From Natrarchaeobius chitinivorans (GTDB lineage: Archaea > Halobacteriota > Halobacteria > Halobacteriales > Natrialbaceae): a stretch of 64,000 nt of DNA. The DNA is taken from NCBI RefSeq assembly GCF_003841505.1, contig NZ_REGA01000004.1, positions 248,001-312,000 of the forward strand. Direction: 5' to 3'. Shown here piece by piece: positions 54,076-63,542 of this stretch. Every line of letters starts with the position of its first letter. The first letter of the stretch is position 1. The notes below the pieces were generated by a model. It was not told the DNA's origin. It was given only the letters and a program-made list of their open reading frames with translations, and searched no databases. The position numbers were made by a program, and so were the translations under genes.

Positions 54076-54818
54076 GGCACTGTCTAGATGAGAGTTTGAG
54101 GAATGAGCAGGTGGTGGCGAGAAGTGTCCATGCAACTCGCCAACCTGCTCAAAGAGAGCTTAGACGTGGACTGTGATGAGGTTTGGGAGAACGAGCGCAC
54201 CCCGACACCCGTCAGGGTGTTCGGGGTGCGTCTCCATTCGATGGGACTGTCAGTTCGGGAGGTCGTCGCAGTGCTCGAATTACTCGGTATTGACCGTTCT
54301 CACGGCGCAATCTGGAACTGGACACACAAACTATCAGAGGAGCAGAGCGACCCGCCGACAGCGCAGCCGTCGCGGGTCGCGGTCGACGAGAAACAGATCG
54401 AAGTAGACGGCGAAAAGAAGTGGTTGTACGCCGCGATCGACACAGAATCGAAACTATTGCTGGAAATCGACGTCTTCAGCCGCCGCGGGACTGACCCCGC
54501 GGCGGCGTTCCTGCACCGCCTCACCGAGAAACACGATCTCGACGAGACAGAGTTTCTCGTCGATGCTGGCGGCTATCTGACTGCCCTCGCGCGCCACGAA
54601 TTGAGCGGTCAGCTCAATTACAGTGAGCGAAACACCGTCGAAAAGTGGTTTCAGACCGTCTCAATGCGGATTGACCGCTTTCACTCTTTCTGGCGCGGCA
54701 GTCAAGCAAGCGCAAGACGCTGGCTCAGACGCTTCAGACACCACTACAACCACGATCGGCCGAATCAAGCACTCGATGGCCGAACGCCAACTGAGGAGGT
54801 ACTGAACTAGACAGTGCC
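54076..54818 (+). mobile_element. IS6-family insertion sequence
   Basis: 743 bases with perfect 12-base terminal inverted repeats (GGCACTGTCTAG and CTAGACAGTGCC). It is flanked by an exact 8-base direct repeat GGGGATGA (54068-54075 and 54819-54826), the target duplication typical of IS6. It looks recent and intact. Confidence 0.95.
54103..54810 (+). CDS. IS6-family transposase
   Basis: 235 residues. DDE motif: first Asp in RVAVDEKQIEVDG, second Asp in FLVDAGGY, Glu in RNTVEKWFQT; a helix-turn-helix near residue 40 (LSVREVVAVLELLGIDRSHG). Full length, no frameshift, so probably active. An internal ATG at 54130 is an alternative start. Confidence 0.95.
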   Translation: MSRWWREVSMQLANLLKESLDVDCDEVWENERTPTPVRVFGVRLHSMGLSVREVVAVLELLGIDRSHGAIWNWTHKLSEEQSDPPTAQPSRVAVDEKQIEVDGEKKWLYAAIDTESKLLLEIDVFSRRGTDPAAAFLHRLTEKHDLDETEFLVDAGGYLTALARHELSGQLNYSERNTVEKWFQTVSMRIDRFHSFWRGSQASARRWLRRFRHHYNHDRPNQALDGRTPTEEVLN

Positions 54819-55039
54819 GGGGATGAGGGCTCCTCGGAGACTCGACCCGCCGTTGGTCACAAAGCGGCACGGTCGGACGGTTAGGTCGTATGAGTGGGCG
54901 TGCGTCGAAGCCTTCGACGGCGAGTTTGCTCGCTTCGTAGGCACTGATCGGCTCGAGCGGCGCGTAGGCTTCGGGCGTCGGACGAGGTGCCTCGCCGTAG
55001 ACCGTCGACGTGTACGCACGTTCGGTGGCAGCGACCTCG

Positions 55040-55883
55040 TGCATGCTCTCGAGGAGTACGAGAACCCGGCCGTGATGTGGACCCGCGGCAAAGATTCGAC
55101 ACTGACACTGTACTTCATCAACCAGGTCGCGGCGGAGTTGGGCGACGAGAAGCCGATCGGATGTACATCGATCACTCCCAGTCTTTCGACGAGATCTCCG
55201 GCTTCGCCGACCACTAGGCCGACGCGTGGGGCCTCCTATATGCGCGCAGCGAGGGCATCGGGGCATACGTCGACGACCATGGTCTCGACCCGGATGAGGT
55301 GATTTCGGTCGCGGAGTTCCTGGAGCACAACCAGCACCACGTTCGCGACATTCTCGAGTACGAGAACGGGGCGTTCCCGCTCGAGACGTACGTCGGCAAC
55401 CACCTCCTGATGACTGTCGCGCTCACCAACGCGCTCGAGGCGTACGAAATCGCCAGCGTCATCTCGGGCGGCCGCTGGGACAACAGGACGCCCGCGCCAA
55501 TGAGTCGTTCTTCTCACTGCGACAGACCCCGACATCACCCCGCCTCACGATCGCGTCCAGTCGGTCGTCCAGTTCGACGAAGGTGACGGCTGGGACGTGT
55601 TCTGAAACTACGTGGTGGCCGGATACTGTGGACGTGTTCCCTCGAGGATGGGTACGTGGCACAGTCTGCCGACGACCTGCCAGAGGGTGTCGAGCAGGGT
55701 GACGTGCCGATTTCGCCGAAGTACTTTGCTGGGTTCCGATCGCTCGGGAGCGAAGTGGGCACAGAGAAGACAACCGAAGAGCCCGCCTGGTTGCAGGATC
55801 TCGAAGAGAGGACCGAGCGTGCGGGGCGAGCGCAAGATAAAGAGGATCTGATGGAGCGGCTCCGGGATCTCGGGTATATGTAG
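55040..55883 (+). pseudogene. PAPS-reductase-family pseudogene
   Basis: Fragments in several frames follow the order of a haloarchaeal phosphoadenosine phosphosulfate reductase-like protein: EEYENPAVMWTRGKDSTLTL (P-loop-like SxGKDS with S/G to TR), SVAEFLEHNQHHVRDILEY, TYVGNHLLMTVALTNALEAY, and the C-terminal end VEQGDVPISPKYFAGFRSLG to MERLRDLGYM. At least three frameshifts or stops break it. It may once have served sulfur transfer to the glycan. Confidence 0.82.
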
Positions 55884-55954
55884 GCGATCGGTTCTACTGC
55901 TTCTCGATTATCTCGTTTTCGCACTCTAGCCCGTCGCCGAGATCCTTTTTTCGG

Positions 55955-56410
55955 CTACGCAATCTGTTCGAGATACTGATGAACGTATGGGTGGAGGTCC
56001 TCGAAGGGAGGTTCGAACACCCGAAGTTGGCTGTGTTGGTCGTCGGATACCGATACCTGCTGACCGGAGACCGGTTCGACGACGAACGCATTGGCAACGT
56101 AGTGGTTGCTATCGACACCGTCGATTTCGGAGGTGTCGTAGAAGTGCTCGAATACCCCGAGTTCTTCTTGAATCGCTACCTCACAGCCTAGCTCCGTTTC
56201 GGCGACTCGCTGGACGGCCTCCGTCAACCGCTCGTTCTTGAGCACGGTGCCGCCTGGGACGAACCACTCGCCTTTCGCCGGCTCGTTCTCGCGCAACCCG
56301 AGGAGGACACCGCCCTCGTATTTGACGATCAAGTCGACCGAGACGATCGGCATATTGTCGACAATAACTTCCCACTCGTCCGAAGGCACCCAGCGGTCGT
56401 TCTTATCCAT
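55955..56410 (-). CDS. NUDIX hydrolase of the GDP-mannose mannosyl hydrolase type
   Basis: 151 residues. The start PIVSVDLIVKYEGGVLLGLR and the motif GEWFVPGGTVLKNERLTEAV follow the GDP-mannose hydrolase (Gmm/WcaH) pattern, with R-V-A-E-T-E-L-G in place of the strict NUDIX REUxEE. It may act on a GDP-sugar in the glycan pathway. It ends the minus-strand rmlB transcript, nine bases downstream of it. Confidence 0.82.
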   Translation of the reverse strand: MDKNDRWVPSDEWEVIVDNMPIVSVDLIVKYEGGVLLGLRENEPAKGEWFVPGGTVLKNERLTEAVQRVAETELGCEVAIQEELGVFEHFYDTSEIDGVDSNHYVANAFVVEPVSGQQVSVSDDQHSQLRVFEPPFEDLHPYVHQYLEQIA

Positions 56411-56419
56411 CTATCGATC

Positions 56420-57343
56420 TCATGGACGGTGATAGTCGACCGTCTGCTCCAGTCCGTCCTCGAAGGACCACTGCGGTTCCCAGCCGAGGCGTTCGATCTT
56501 GTCCGTCTCGAGGGCATAGCGCTGATCGTGCCCGGCACGGTCCTCAACGAACGTGATCTGGTCGTCCGAGCCACCAACAGCATCGAGGATCGCTTCCGTC
56601 ACTTCGAGGTTCGTTCGCTCTTCGCCGGAGCCGATGTTGTATATCTCGCCCGGCTCGCCCTCGCGGAGTACCACATCGAGTGCGCTGCAGTTATCCTCGA
56701 CGTAAATCCACTCGCGAACGTTCGATCCGTCGCCGTAGACGGGCAGCTCGTCGCCTGCAGCGGCGTTTCGGATAAACTTCGGAATGAGTTTCTCCGTGTG
56801 TTGGCGTGGACCAAAGTTGTTACACGTGCGCGTGATCAGCACGGGGAGCCCGTGCGTTGTCCCGTAACTTTTTGCCAGCAAGTCGGCACTGGCTTTCGTC
56901 GCAGCGTACGGGTTCCGCGGATTCAGCCGGTCGTCCTCGCTGAAGATGCCATCGAGAATTTGGCCGTACACCTCGTCAGTCGAGATCTGGAGAAAGCGAT
57001 CGATATCTGCATCTACCGCGGCTTCGAGCAGCGTCTGGGTTCCTTCGACGTTCGTCCTGACGAACGACTGCGCGCCGTCGATCGATCGGTCGACGTGGGA
57101 TTCGGCCGCGAAATTGACGATCGTATCCGCGTCCGCGACGAGGTCTTCGACGAGGTCAGCGTCACAGATACTTCCCTCGACAAATTCGTGGCGGGGATGA
57201 TCAAGTACGCCGTCGAGGTTGTCGAGTGAGCCCGCGTAGGTCAACGCATCGAGCGTGACGACATCGTCCTCGCGGTTTTCGAGTAGAAATCGGACGTAGT
57301 TGGAACCGATGAAACCCGCACCACCGGTAACGAGTATTTGCAT
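56420..57343 (-). CDS. rmlB: dTDP-glucose 4,6-dehydratase
   Basis: 307 residues from the ATG at 57341-57343. ITVTGG-type NAD motif (LVTGGAGFIGSNYVRFLL), FAAESHVDRSI, catalytic STDEVYG and YAATKASADLL, and RTCNNFGPRQHTEKLIP. Makes dTDP-4-keto-6-deoxyglucose, step 2 of dTDP-L-rhamnose synthesis. The counterpart of Agl12 of Haloferax volcanii. It is divergent from rmlD. Confidence 0.95.
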   Translation of the reverse strand: MQILVTGGAGFIGSNYVRFLLENREDDVVTLDALTYAGSLDNLDGVLDHPRHEFVEGSICDADLVEDLVADADTIVNFAAESHVDRSIDGAQSFVRTNVEGTQTLLEAAVDADIDRFLQISTDEVYGQILDGIFSEDDRLNPRNPYAATKASADLLAKSYGTTHGLPVLITRTCNNFGPRQHTEKLIPKFIRNAAAGDELPVYGDGSNVREWIYVEDNCSALDVVLREGEPGEIYNIGSGEERTNLEVTEAILDAVGGSDDQITFVEDRAGHDQRYALETDKIERLGWEPQWSFEDGLEQTVDYHRP

Positions 57344-57396
57344 ACACCCACGTGTATCCCAGCATATATTTACAGTTTCGGAAAACCAGTGTGTAC

Positions 57397-58296
57397 ATGG
57401 ACGTACTTGTTCTCGGCGCCGGTGGCTTACTCGGAAGCGCACTTGTCAGGCGGTGTCTCGATCGTTCGATCGCTACTGTGGGAACTTATCACTCGACCGC
57501 ACCCGATTTCGAGATCCAACTCGAGCACCACAATATCCGCGACACGGCCGCGTTTCGATCGCTACTCGATACCTATCAGCCTGATACTGTCGTCAACTGT
57601 GCTGCACTCACCGATGTCGACGGCTGTGAAACGAGCGAAGCGACTGCGGCCGCGATCAACGGGACTGCACCCGGTGAACTCGCTGGCGTCTGTGCGGCCC
57701 GCGATATCCAGTTTGTCCACATTTCGACGGACTACGTTTTCGATGGCACTGCAACGGAGCCCTACACTGAATCCGAACCGACGAATCCGATCCAGGTGTA
57801 CGGTGAATCGAAACTCCAGGGTGAGCAGAACGTCCAGGAGACCGATGCTGCATCGCTTATTCTTCGTCTCTCGTTCGTCTACGGCGTTCGTGGTGATACA
57901 ACCGAACTGGTTGGCTTTCCCGCTTGGGTCCGTGAGACGCTCCGTGCGGGCGATGACGTCCCGTTGTTCGTCGACCAGCAGTTCACACCGACTCGAGCAG
58001 GACAGGCTGCAGCAACGATCCTCGACTTTCTCGAGACAGAGGCAACTGGAATCTACCACGTCGCAAGCCGATCGTGTGTAACGCCACACGAGTTTGGGCA
58101 CAAAATCGCTCGGTTACAGGGTGCAAATGCAGACCTGATTCAGGAAAGCGAGCGATCAGACGTCTCGAGAGACGCCCCACGGCCGGCGTATACGTGTCTC
58201 GACGTCCGTGCGGTCGAAGACGAATTAGGGCGTCGACAGCCGACCCTCGAAGACGACCTCCGTGCGATTGAGACGCAGTTCGACGTCTCCGAGTAA
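57397..58296 (+). CDS. rmlD: dTDP-4-dehydrorhamnose reductase
   Basis: 299 residues from the ATG at 57397-57399. LVLGAGGLLGSALVRRC nucleotide motif, NCAALTDVDGCE, catalytic ISTDYVFDG and YGESKLQGE. Final step of dTDP-L-rhamnose synthesis. Counterpart of Agl14. Divergent from rmlB over about 50 bases; their promoters overlap. Confidence 0.93.
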   Translation: MDVLVLGAGGLLGSALVRRCLDRSIATVGTYHSTAPDFEIQLEHHNIRDTAAFRSLLDTYQPDTVVNCAALTDVDGCETSEATAAAINGTAPGELAGVCAARDIQFVHISTDYVFDGTATEPYTESEPTNPIQVYGESKLQGEQNVQETDAASLILRLSFVYGVRGDTTELVGFPAWVRETLRAGDDVPLFVDQQFTPTRAGQAAATILDFLETEATGIYHVASRSCVTPHEFGHKIARLQGANADLIQESERSDVSRDAPRPAYTCLDVRAVEDELGRRQPTLEDDLRAIETQFDVSE

Positions 58297-58391
58297 CACA
58301 TAGTTCGACAGATAGGACACCCCCACGCGTTGATCGCTGCGTGGCATCTGATGGTTGTCTTACTCTCACCCAGTGCAGGCTCGCGACGATA

Positions 58392-58571
58392 CTACAGTTC
58401 GTACTGATCGGCGTGCTCGAGGAAGAAGCGGCGTTCCTCCTCCGGGAGCTCGGCGAATCGGAGCACGTTGTCGCAACTGAGGCCCGGACACTTCATCACC
58501 CGACTCGACTCCAGTTCGTTCGCCGAGACGACGGTACCACACTGCGTGCAGGTGTGCGTAATGATGCGCAT
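58392..58571 (-). CDS. 59-residue zinc-ribbon microprotein in the rhamnose cluster
   Basis: MRIITHTCTQCGTVVSANEL, with C8-x2-C11 and a second pair C28-x4-C33 (KCPGLSC), then a charged helix (ELPEEERRFFLEHADQYEL). It starts two bases after the rmlA stop on the same strand, so it is in the same transcript. Haloferax has a small gene at the similar place between agl11 and agl12, which I recall but cannot check. It may bind a partner enzyme; role unknown. Confidence 0.75.
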   Translation of the reverse strand: MRIITHTCTQCGTVVSANELESSRVMKCPGLSCDNVLRFAELPEEERRFFLEHADQYEL

Positions 58572-58573
58572 GG

Positions 58574-59647
58574 TTAGAGTTTAAGCTGGGAGTTTTCGCC
58601 GACGACGAGTCGCCGACCTTCCGGGAGTTCGTCGTCGGCACGACCGATATTCGCGCCGCGTCCGAGGAGACTATCAACGATCATGCCGCTCGTCTCGATC
58701 GTCGAATCTCCGATGACGACACTGTTTTCCATATGCACGCCCTCGAGACTGGAGTTCGCGCCGACGGACGTGTACGGGCCGACGTACGTTCCGGGTCCGA
58801 TAACTGTGTTCTCCGCTATCGAAACCGGCCCGCGGACGACTGCACCGTCTTCGATGACCGCCGTCTCGTGCAGCGCGACCCGTCCCTCGACGGTAGCGTC
58901 GGGGCCGACGCGACCGTCCTGGTCGAGGTGGTCGTCTTCTAGTACTAGACGATTGGCTTCGAGGATGTCCTTGGGCTTACCGGTGTCTTTCCACCAGCCG
59001 TGGACGACGTGGGAGTCGATCGCGTGCCCGTCATCGAGGAGCATCTGGATCGCATCCGTGATCTCGAGTTCGCCACGCCAGGACGGTTCGAGGCGTTCGA
59101 TCACGTCGAACACGTCGTTCGAGAAGACGTAGATGCCGATCAGAGCGAGGTTCGTCGGCGGCTCGTCAGGCTTCTCGATCAGTTGCGTCACGGTACCGTC
59201 GTCGTCGACGTCGGCGATTCCGAACTGTTCCGGCGTATCGACTTCCTGGAGGGCGATTCCAGCACCGTAGTCGCCAGCCTGGAAGCTTTCGACGAGGTCC
59301 GCGATCCCCTGCTTGAGGATGTTATCCCCGAGATACATCACGAAGTCATCGTCACCGACGAAATCGCGGGCACAGCCGGCCGCGTGTGCGAGGCCGAGTG
59401 GATTCCCCTGGATAATGTACGTGATCTCGACGCCGTACGCGCTGCCGTCGCCGAGCAGTTCCTGAATCTCTTCGCGGCCTTTGTTTCCGAGGATGATACC
59501 GATCTCGGTCACACCTGCGTCTTTGAGGTCCTCGATCGCGTACTCGAGGACTGGTTTGTTCGCGACTGGGACGAGCTGTTTCGGACCAGTGTGGGTTATG
59601 GGCCGGAGGCGAGAGCCTGTTCCACCTGACAGCAAGACACCTTTCAT
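58574..59647 (-). CDS. rmlA: Glucose-1-phosphate thymidylyltransferase
   Basis: 357 residues. LLSGGTGSRLRPITHTGPKQ signature, LGDNILKQGI, and a C-terminal left-handed beta-helix (residues about 245-345). First step of dTDP-L-rhamnose synthesis, making dTDP-glucose. The extra beta-helix makes it the long (Agl11-type) form rather than the ~290-residue bacterial RmlA. Confidence 0.93.
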   Translation of the reverse strand: MKGVLLSGGTGSRLRPITHTGPKQLVPVANKPVLEYAIEDLKDAGVTEIGIILGNKGREEIQELLGDGSAYGVEITYIIQGNPLGLAHAAGCARDFVGDDDFVMYLGDNILKQGIADLVESFQAGDYGAGIALQEVDTPEQFGIADVDDDGTVTQLIEKPDEPPTNLALIGIYVFSNDVFDVIERLEPSWRGELEITDAIQMLLDDGHAIDSHVVHGWWKDTGKPKDILEANRLVLEDDHLDQDGRVGPDATVEGRVALHETAVIEDGAVVRGPVSIAENTVIGPGTYVGPYTSVGANSSLEGVHMENSVVIGDSTIETSGMIVDSLLGRGANIGRADDELPEGRRLVVGENSQLKL

Positions 59648-59695
59648 TGGTTACTGTCTCGGTTACTCTAGTCCAACTGTATATACTTTCAGTTA

Positions 59696-60160
59696 TTATC
59701 CACTCGGCTCTTCATCCCAATCGAGTGGTATTTTATCAGTATCCGGTGGGAGTCGCTCCTCGTCAGGATCCTCGTAATCGTAGAGGTTCGTCGGGAAATT
59801 GATGAGGAATGCGGGCTCGTCACCGATCGCCTTGAATCCGTGCCAGCAGTCACCCGGAATGCGGATCGCCTTTTGTGCGTGTTCGCCGATAATGAACGTG
59901 TTGAGTTCGCCTTGCGTTGGTGAATCTTCGCGATCGTCGTAGATACCGACCTTGATTCGGCCTTTGGGGCAAACGAAGTGATCGACCTGCCCACGGTTGT
60001 GTTTGTGCCAGGCGCGGGTGATTCCCGGGTAGGTCATTGAGTAGTAGGTCATCGCCGGGTCCGGGTCGTACATGTCCCAGTCCTCGCGGAACACTTCGAC
60101 AAGGTGGCCGCGATCGTCCGCGTTTACTTGAAGTTGCTTTGTCTCAACATCCTGGATCAT
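59696..60160 (-). CDS. rmlC: dTDP-4-dehydrorhamnose 3,5-epimerase-like cupin
   Basis: 154 residues. Motifs DDRGHLVEVFREDWD, AWHKHNRGQVDHFVCPKGR and IPGDCWHGFKAI follow RmlC. It is shorter than bacterial RmlC (about 180). Upstream of rmlA on the same strand; counterpart of Agl13. A small possibility remains that it is another sugar-nucleotide cupin. Confidence 0.88.
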   Translation of the reverse strand: MIQDVETKQLQVNADDRGHLVEVFREDWDMYDPDPAMTYYSMTYPGITRAWHKHNRGQVDHFVCPKGRIKVGIYDDREDSPTQGELNTFIIGEHAQKAIRIPGDCWHGFKAIGDEPAFLINFPTNLYDYEDPDEERLPPDTDKIPLDWDEEPSG

Positions 60161-60296
60161 ATACGATGTCTGCTCGTGCGCTGCTTTTAGCTTTATTGAA
60201 ATATTCGTGTTGTGGATCCTGGTTCCCTATCATCTTTGGACATGTTTGACCAAGCAATACCAATGGATTCATTATGTGTTGAATCAGGTTCCCAAT

Positions 60297-61934
60297 ATGA
60301 ATACTCTCGTGATTGGTCTCGATGGCGGGGAGTGGGACGTGGTTGATCCCATGATCGAGGATGGACGACTGCCCAATCTTGAGCGTCTTAAAGAAACCGG
60401 TGTCTCTGGACCGCTCGAATCAATCACACCCCCTGTATCGCCGCCAGCGTGGAACTCAATCCAGACTGGCACAAATCCCGGAAAACACGGTATTTTCGAC
60501 TTCAGTACGTTCGACGAGGAGTACCGTCGTACCTCTATTAACGCGTCCCATCGTCGATCGACTCCCTTTTGGACAGTCATGAACGATCACGGAACGACTA
60601 CAGGATTATTCAAGGTACCGTTCACATACCCGCCGGGAGACGTAGATGGATACCTCGTAAGCGGATTCCCGACACCGAACAGCATCGAAGACTTCGTTCA
60701 ACCGGAAGCACTCAGAGGCATGATCGGTTCGGCTGAAAACCTCTTCGAGGACAAGTCCCTCTACAAGGGTGGAAACGAAAGAAAATTCAAAGAGAATCTC
60801 ATAGAGGTCGCCAAATATCAGACGGAACTGTTCCTTGAATTGGTTGACGACCACGAGACAGAGTTCGCAATGACTGTCTACGACGGATGTGATCGGATCC
60901 AGCACTACTTTTGGAAATACTTAGACGAATCTCACCCACGGTATGATCCTAATTCTCCCCATACCGACGCCATTGAACGATACTACGAGACCGTTGACGA
61001 GGGTATTGGTCGGATTATAGAACAAACGAGCAACGAGTGTGACATTCTGGTTATTTCTGATCATGGCTTCGGCCCACTCTCATACGACATCTATATCGAT
61101 GAATGGTTGGACGATGAGGGATTCCTCACGCGAGATGCTCCCGACTCACCCAGTCGGATCGCCACCAAAACCGCGGCAGAGACACTTCAGTTCGGTTGGA
61201 ACGTGGTGGGCCGAGCTGGACTGCAGGACTTGGTAAAGTCGGTACTCCCTGCCTCTTGGTTTGAGCTCGGAAATTCGCTTCAGGATAATCGACATCAAAC
61301 CATCATCTGGGACGAGTCGGAAACCTTCTTTTCCACCCTGTCTGGACAGGCGCTGTTCATCAATCTCAAGGGTCGATTCACGGAGGGGACAGTAACTCGT
61401 GAGGAGTATGAGGCGGTAGTCGAACGGGTCCGTGAGTCGTTGCTCTCAATACAGCACCCGGAAACCGATGAACGACTTGTGGAAACGGTCGCTCGGAGTG
61501 ACGAGGTGTATTCCGGATGGACAGTGGACGATGCTCCGGATCTCATCGTTCGCACGAATCCAGAGTACACATTAAAAAATGGCCACTCTGAACAGTTGAT
61601 TCTTCCCTCGAAACAGTACGGCCAGGACAGATCCGGGGACCATCGCACTGACGGCATGTTCATCGCTTCAGGGCCGAGTTTCGACTGTGGGACGGTACAG
61701 GATGCGAGCATCATGGACATTGCACCAACCCTGCTTCATATCCACGGGTGTCCGATCCCGAAAACGATTGATGGAGAGGTGCTGCAAGGTGCGATAGCAG
61801 AGGAAATTAAGGAAACCATGTCGATTGAGTACACCAATAAATACGGCGAGACAGATGGGGAGAGACGAGAATGGAACGAAAGCGAAGAAGAGGCTCTAGA
61901 AGAACGGTTGAGTAACATGGGATACCTCAACTGA
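60297..61934 (+). CDS. Alkaline-phosphatase-superfamily phosphodiesterase
   Basis: 545 residues from the ATG at 60297-60299. Metal and nucleophile motifs: VIGLDGGEWDVVDPMI, the Thr/Ser region VSPPAWNSIQTGTNPGKHGI and VISDHGFGP. A type I phosphodiesterase/nucleotide pyrophosphatase-like enzyme, common in glycan clusters, where it may handle glycan-linked phosphate or nucleotide sugars. Four bases separate it from the flippase gene. AT-richer than upstream genes. Confidence 0.87.
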   Translation: MNTLVIGLDGGEWDVVDPMIEDGRLPNLERLKETGVSGPLESITPPVSPPAWNSIQTGTNPGKHGIFDFSTFDEEYRRTSINASHRRSTPFWTVMNDHGTTTGLFKVPFTYPPGDVDGYLVSGFPTPNSIEDFVQPEALRGMIGSAENLFEDKSLYKGGNERKFKENLIEVAKYQTELFLELVDDHETEFAMTVYDGCDRIQHYFWKYLDESHPRYDPNSPHTDAIERYYETVDEGIGRIIEQTSNECDILVISDHGFGPLSYDIYIDEWLDDEGFLTRDAPDSPSRIATKTAAETLQFGWNVVGRAGLQDLVKSVLPASWFELGNSLQDNRHQTIIWDESETFFSTLSGQALFINLKGRFTEGTVTREEYEAVVERVRESLLSIQHPETDERLVETVARSDEVYSGWTVDDAPDLIVRTNPEYTLKNGHSEQLILPSKQYGQDRSGDHRTDGMFIASGPSFDCGTVQDASIMDIAPTLLHIHGCPIPKTIDGEVLQGAIAEEIKETMSIEYTNKYGETDGERREWNESEEEALEERLSNMGYLN

Positions 61935-61938
61935 ACGT

Positions 61939-63468
61939 ATGGCCGATGAAACTGAGAGCGGGATTTTCACCCTCGCTAAACAAGGAAGTGTCACTTTTTT
62001 TGGAAACATTCTAGGAAAGGTTCTGGGGTTTTTGTTCGTCGCTACTGCAACCCGGCTTGTCACCCCTACAGAGTACGGAGTCTACACGCTAACACTATCT
62101 ATCGTTCTATTTATCCAAGGATTTGTCAGTCTAAATATATACCGATCGGTCGATTACTTTATACCACAATTCCTTGACAAGTCTGAGTATGGAAAAGCCA
62201 AAGGAACACTCCGAAATGTATTCATAATTGGCATTCTTTCTTCAATAGCTGGATTTGTTATCGTACTTTTGGGTAGAACAGTTATAGCCGACGTGTTTGA
62301 CGAACCTCAACTGGTCATCGCCCTTACCGTACTTGCGCTATTGATTCCGGTTCAAACGATCTACAAGATACTGATTGCGTCCTTCAATAGCATCAAACGA
62401 ATGGAATACCGAATTCTAATGAAAGATTTGCTGAATCCCTTAGGCCGAATTGTCGCGATTGTCGTCCTCATAACCTCTGGGATGGGCCTCATCGGTTTGG
62501 TCGGCGGGTACCTCATTGGGGTTACATTCGCAGTGTTTATCGGCTTGTTAATTTTCATTTATAAGTCCGATTGGCTCAAGGAGTCAGAAACGGATTCGGT
62601 CTCCAACCGTGCGCTATTATCGTATTCACTTCCGTTGGTCCTTGCAGGAGTTATTTATTCACTTGTCGGACAGATCGATTATTTCGTAATTGGATACTTT
62701 CTCGGTTCGGAAGAAGTAGGTCAGTATCAGGTCGGATTTCTACTCGCCTCAAATCTACTTATTGCGCTCCAAGCGATCACTCCGATTTTCAAACCGATTG
62801 TGGCCGAAAATATGAATGATAACACACTCCTTCAGCGTCGGTTCAGACTAACGACGCGGTGGATAACGATCTTGACGATCCCTCCCGCTCTGACACTCGT
62901 GTTGGCACCAGAGCCGTATCTTTCTCTCTTGTTCACTGATCAGTACACCGCAGCAGCGACCGCGGTCGCCGCACTCTCCGTCGGATACCTTCTCAACGCT
63001 TCGTTCGGACCAGAAGGGATGATGCTCGAGGGACTCGGTCACACTCGTCTCACCCTGCTAAACACAGTCGTCCTCGTCATTGTGAACGCAACTCTAGACG
63101 TGTTACTGGTTCCTGAACTAGGAATTCTTGGAGCAGGAATCGCGACTGGAACCGCTCTTACAGTTGCTGGGATAGCTGGGGTCATTGAGGTTTATTATTT
63201 CCGTGGAATCCATCCATTTACTAAGCGATTGGTGCGGGTGTGGACAATTGGGATGGCCCCGCTCAGTGTAGGTATCGTGATTGTGTATTTAATTGATGGT
63301 TTCCTGCTCATCATCGCACTTCCCGTACTCATTGTACTTTCGTTCGTTATGGGACTTCGCCTGATTGGCGGATTCACATCCGAGGATGCGTTAGTCGCGG
63401 ACCGGTTCGATGATCGAATCGGATATCCATTGGTCAAGAGCCTTCTTATGCCAGACGTTGACAAATAG
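61939..63468 (+). CDS. Oligosaccharide flippase (Wzx/MATE-like)
   Basis: 509 residues with about 14 membrane helices and no long soluble domain. The N-terminus (FTLAKQGSVTFFGNILGKVL) and TPTEYGVYTLTLSIVLF fit the polysaccharide transporter family. It moves lipid-linked glycans to the outer membrane face; the counterpart of Agl15 of Haloferax. It is AT-rich, a sign of horizontal transfer. Confidence 0.9.
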   Translation: MADETESGIFTLAKQGSVTFFGNILGKVLGFLFVATATRLVTPTEYGVYTLTLSIVLFIQGFVSLNIYRSVDYFIPQFLDKSEYGKAKGTLRNVFIIGILSSIAGFVIVLLGRTVIADVFDEPQLVIALTVLALLIPVQTIYKILIASFNSIKRMEYRILMKDLLNPLGRIVAIVVLITSGMGLIGLVGGYLIGVTFAVFIGLLIFIYKSDWLKESETDSVSNRALLSYSLPLVLAGVIYSLVGQIDYFVIGYFLGSEEVGQYQVGFLLASNLLIALQAITPIFKPIVAENMNDNTLLQRRFRLTTRWITILTIPPALTLVLAPEPYLSLLFTDQYTAAATAVAALSVGYLLNASFGPEGMMLEGLGHTRLTLLNTVVLVIVNATLDVLLVPELGILGAGIATGTALTVAGIAGVIEVYYFRGIHPFTKRLVRVWTIGMAPLSVGIVIVYLIDGFLLIIALPVLIVLSFVMGLRLIGGFTSEDALVADRFDDRIGYPLVKSLLMPDVDK

Positions 63469-63542
63469 GATTACATATTGATTTAGTAGAGATTGGTCAC
63501 ATCGGGAGAAGTAGTGACTATCAGGTACTACTCAAAGCGATG

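Larger units (their letters stand above)
53766..55026 (-). pseudogene. Decayed GalE-like epimerase split by an IS6 element
   Basis: The 5' part (54827-55026, minus) reads YTSTVYGEAPRPTPEAYAPL and SAYEASKLA and ends LRGALIP. The 3' part (53766-54075) continues with DFIEKLTGDPA, has a premature stop and a deletion of about 45 codons, then resumes PLATYPRGTRPTTSVTRLAD and WTGDVPKMRLAIQKL. All pieces match the intact gene at 45940-46869. The start is missing. Confidence 0.85.
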
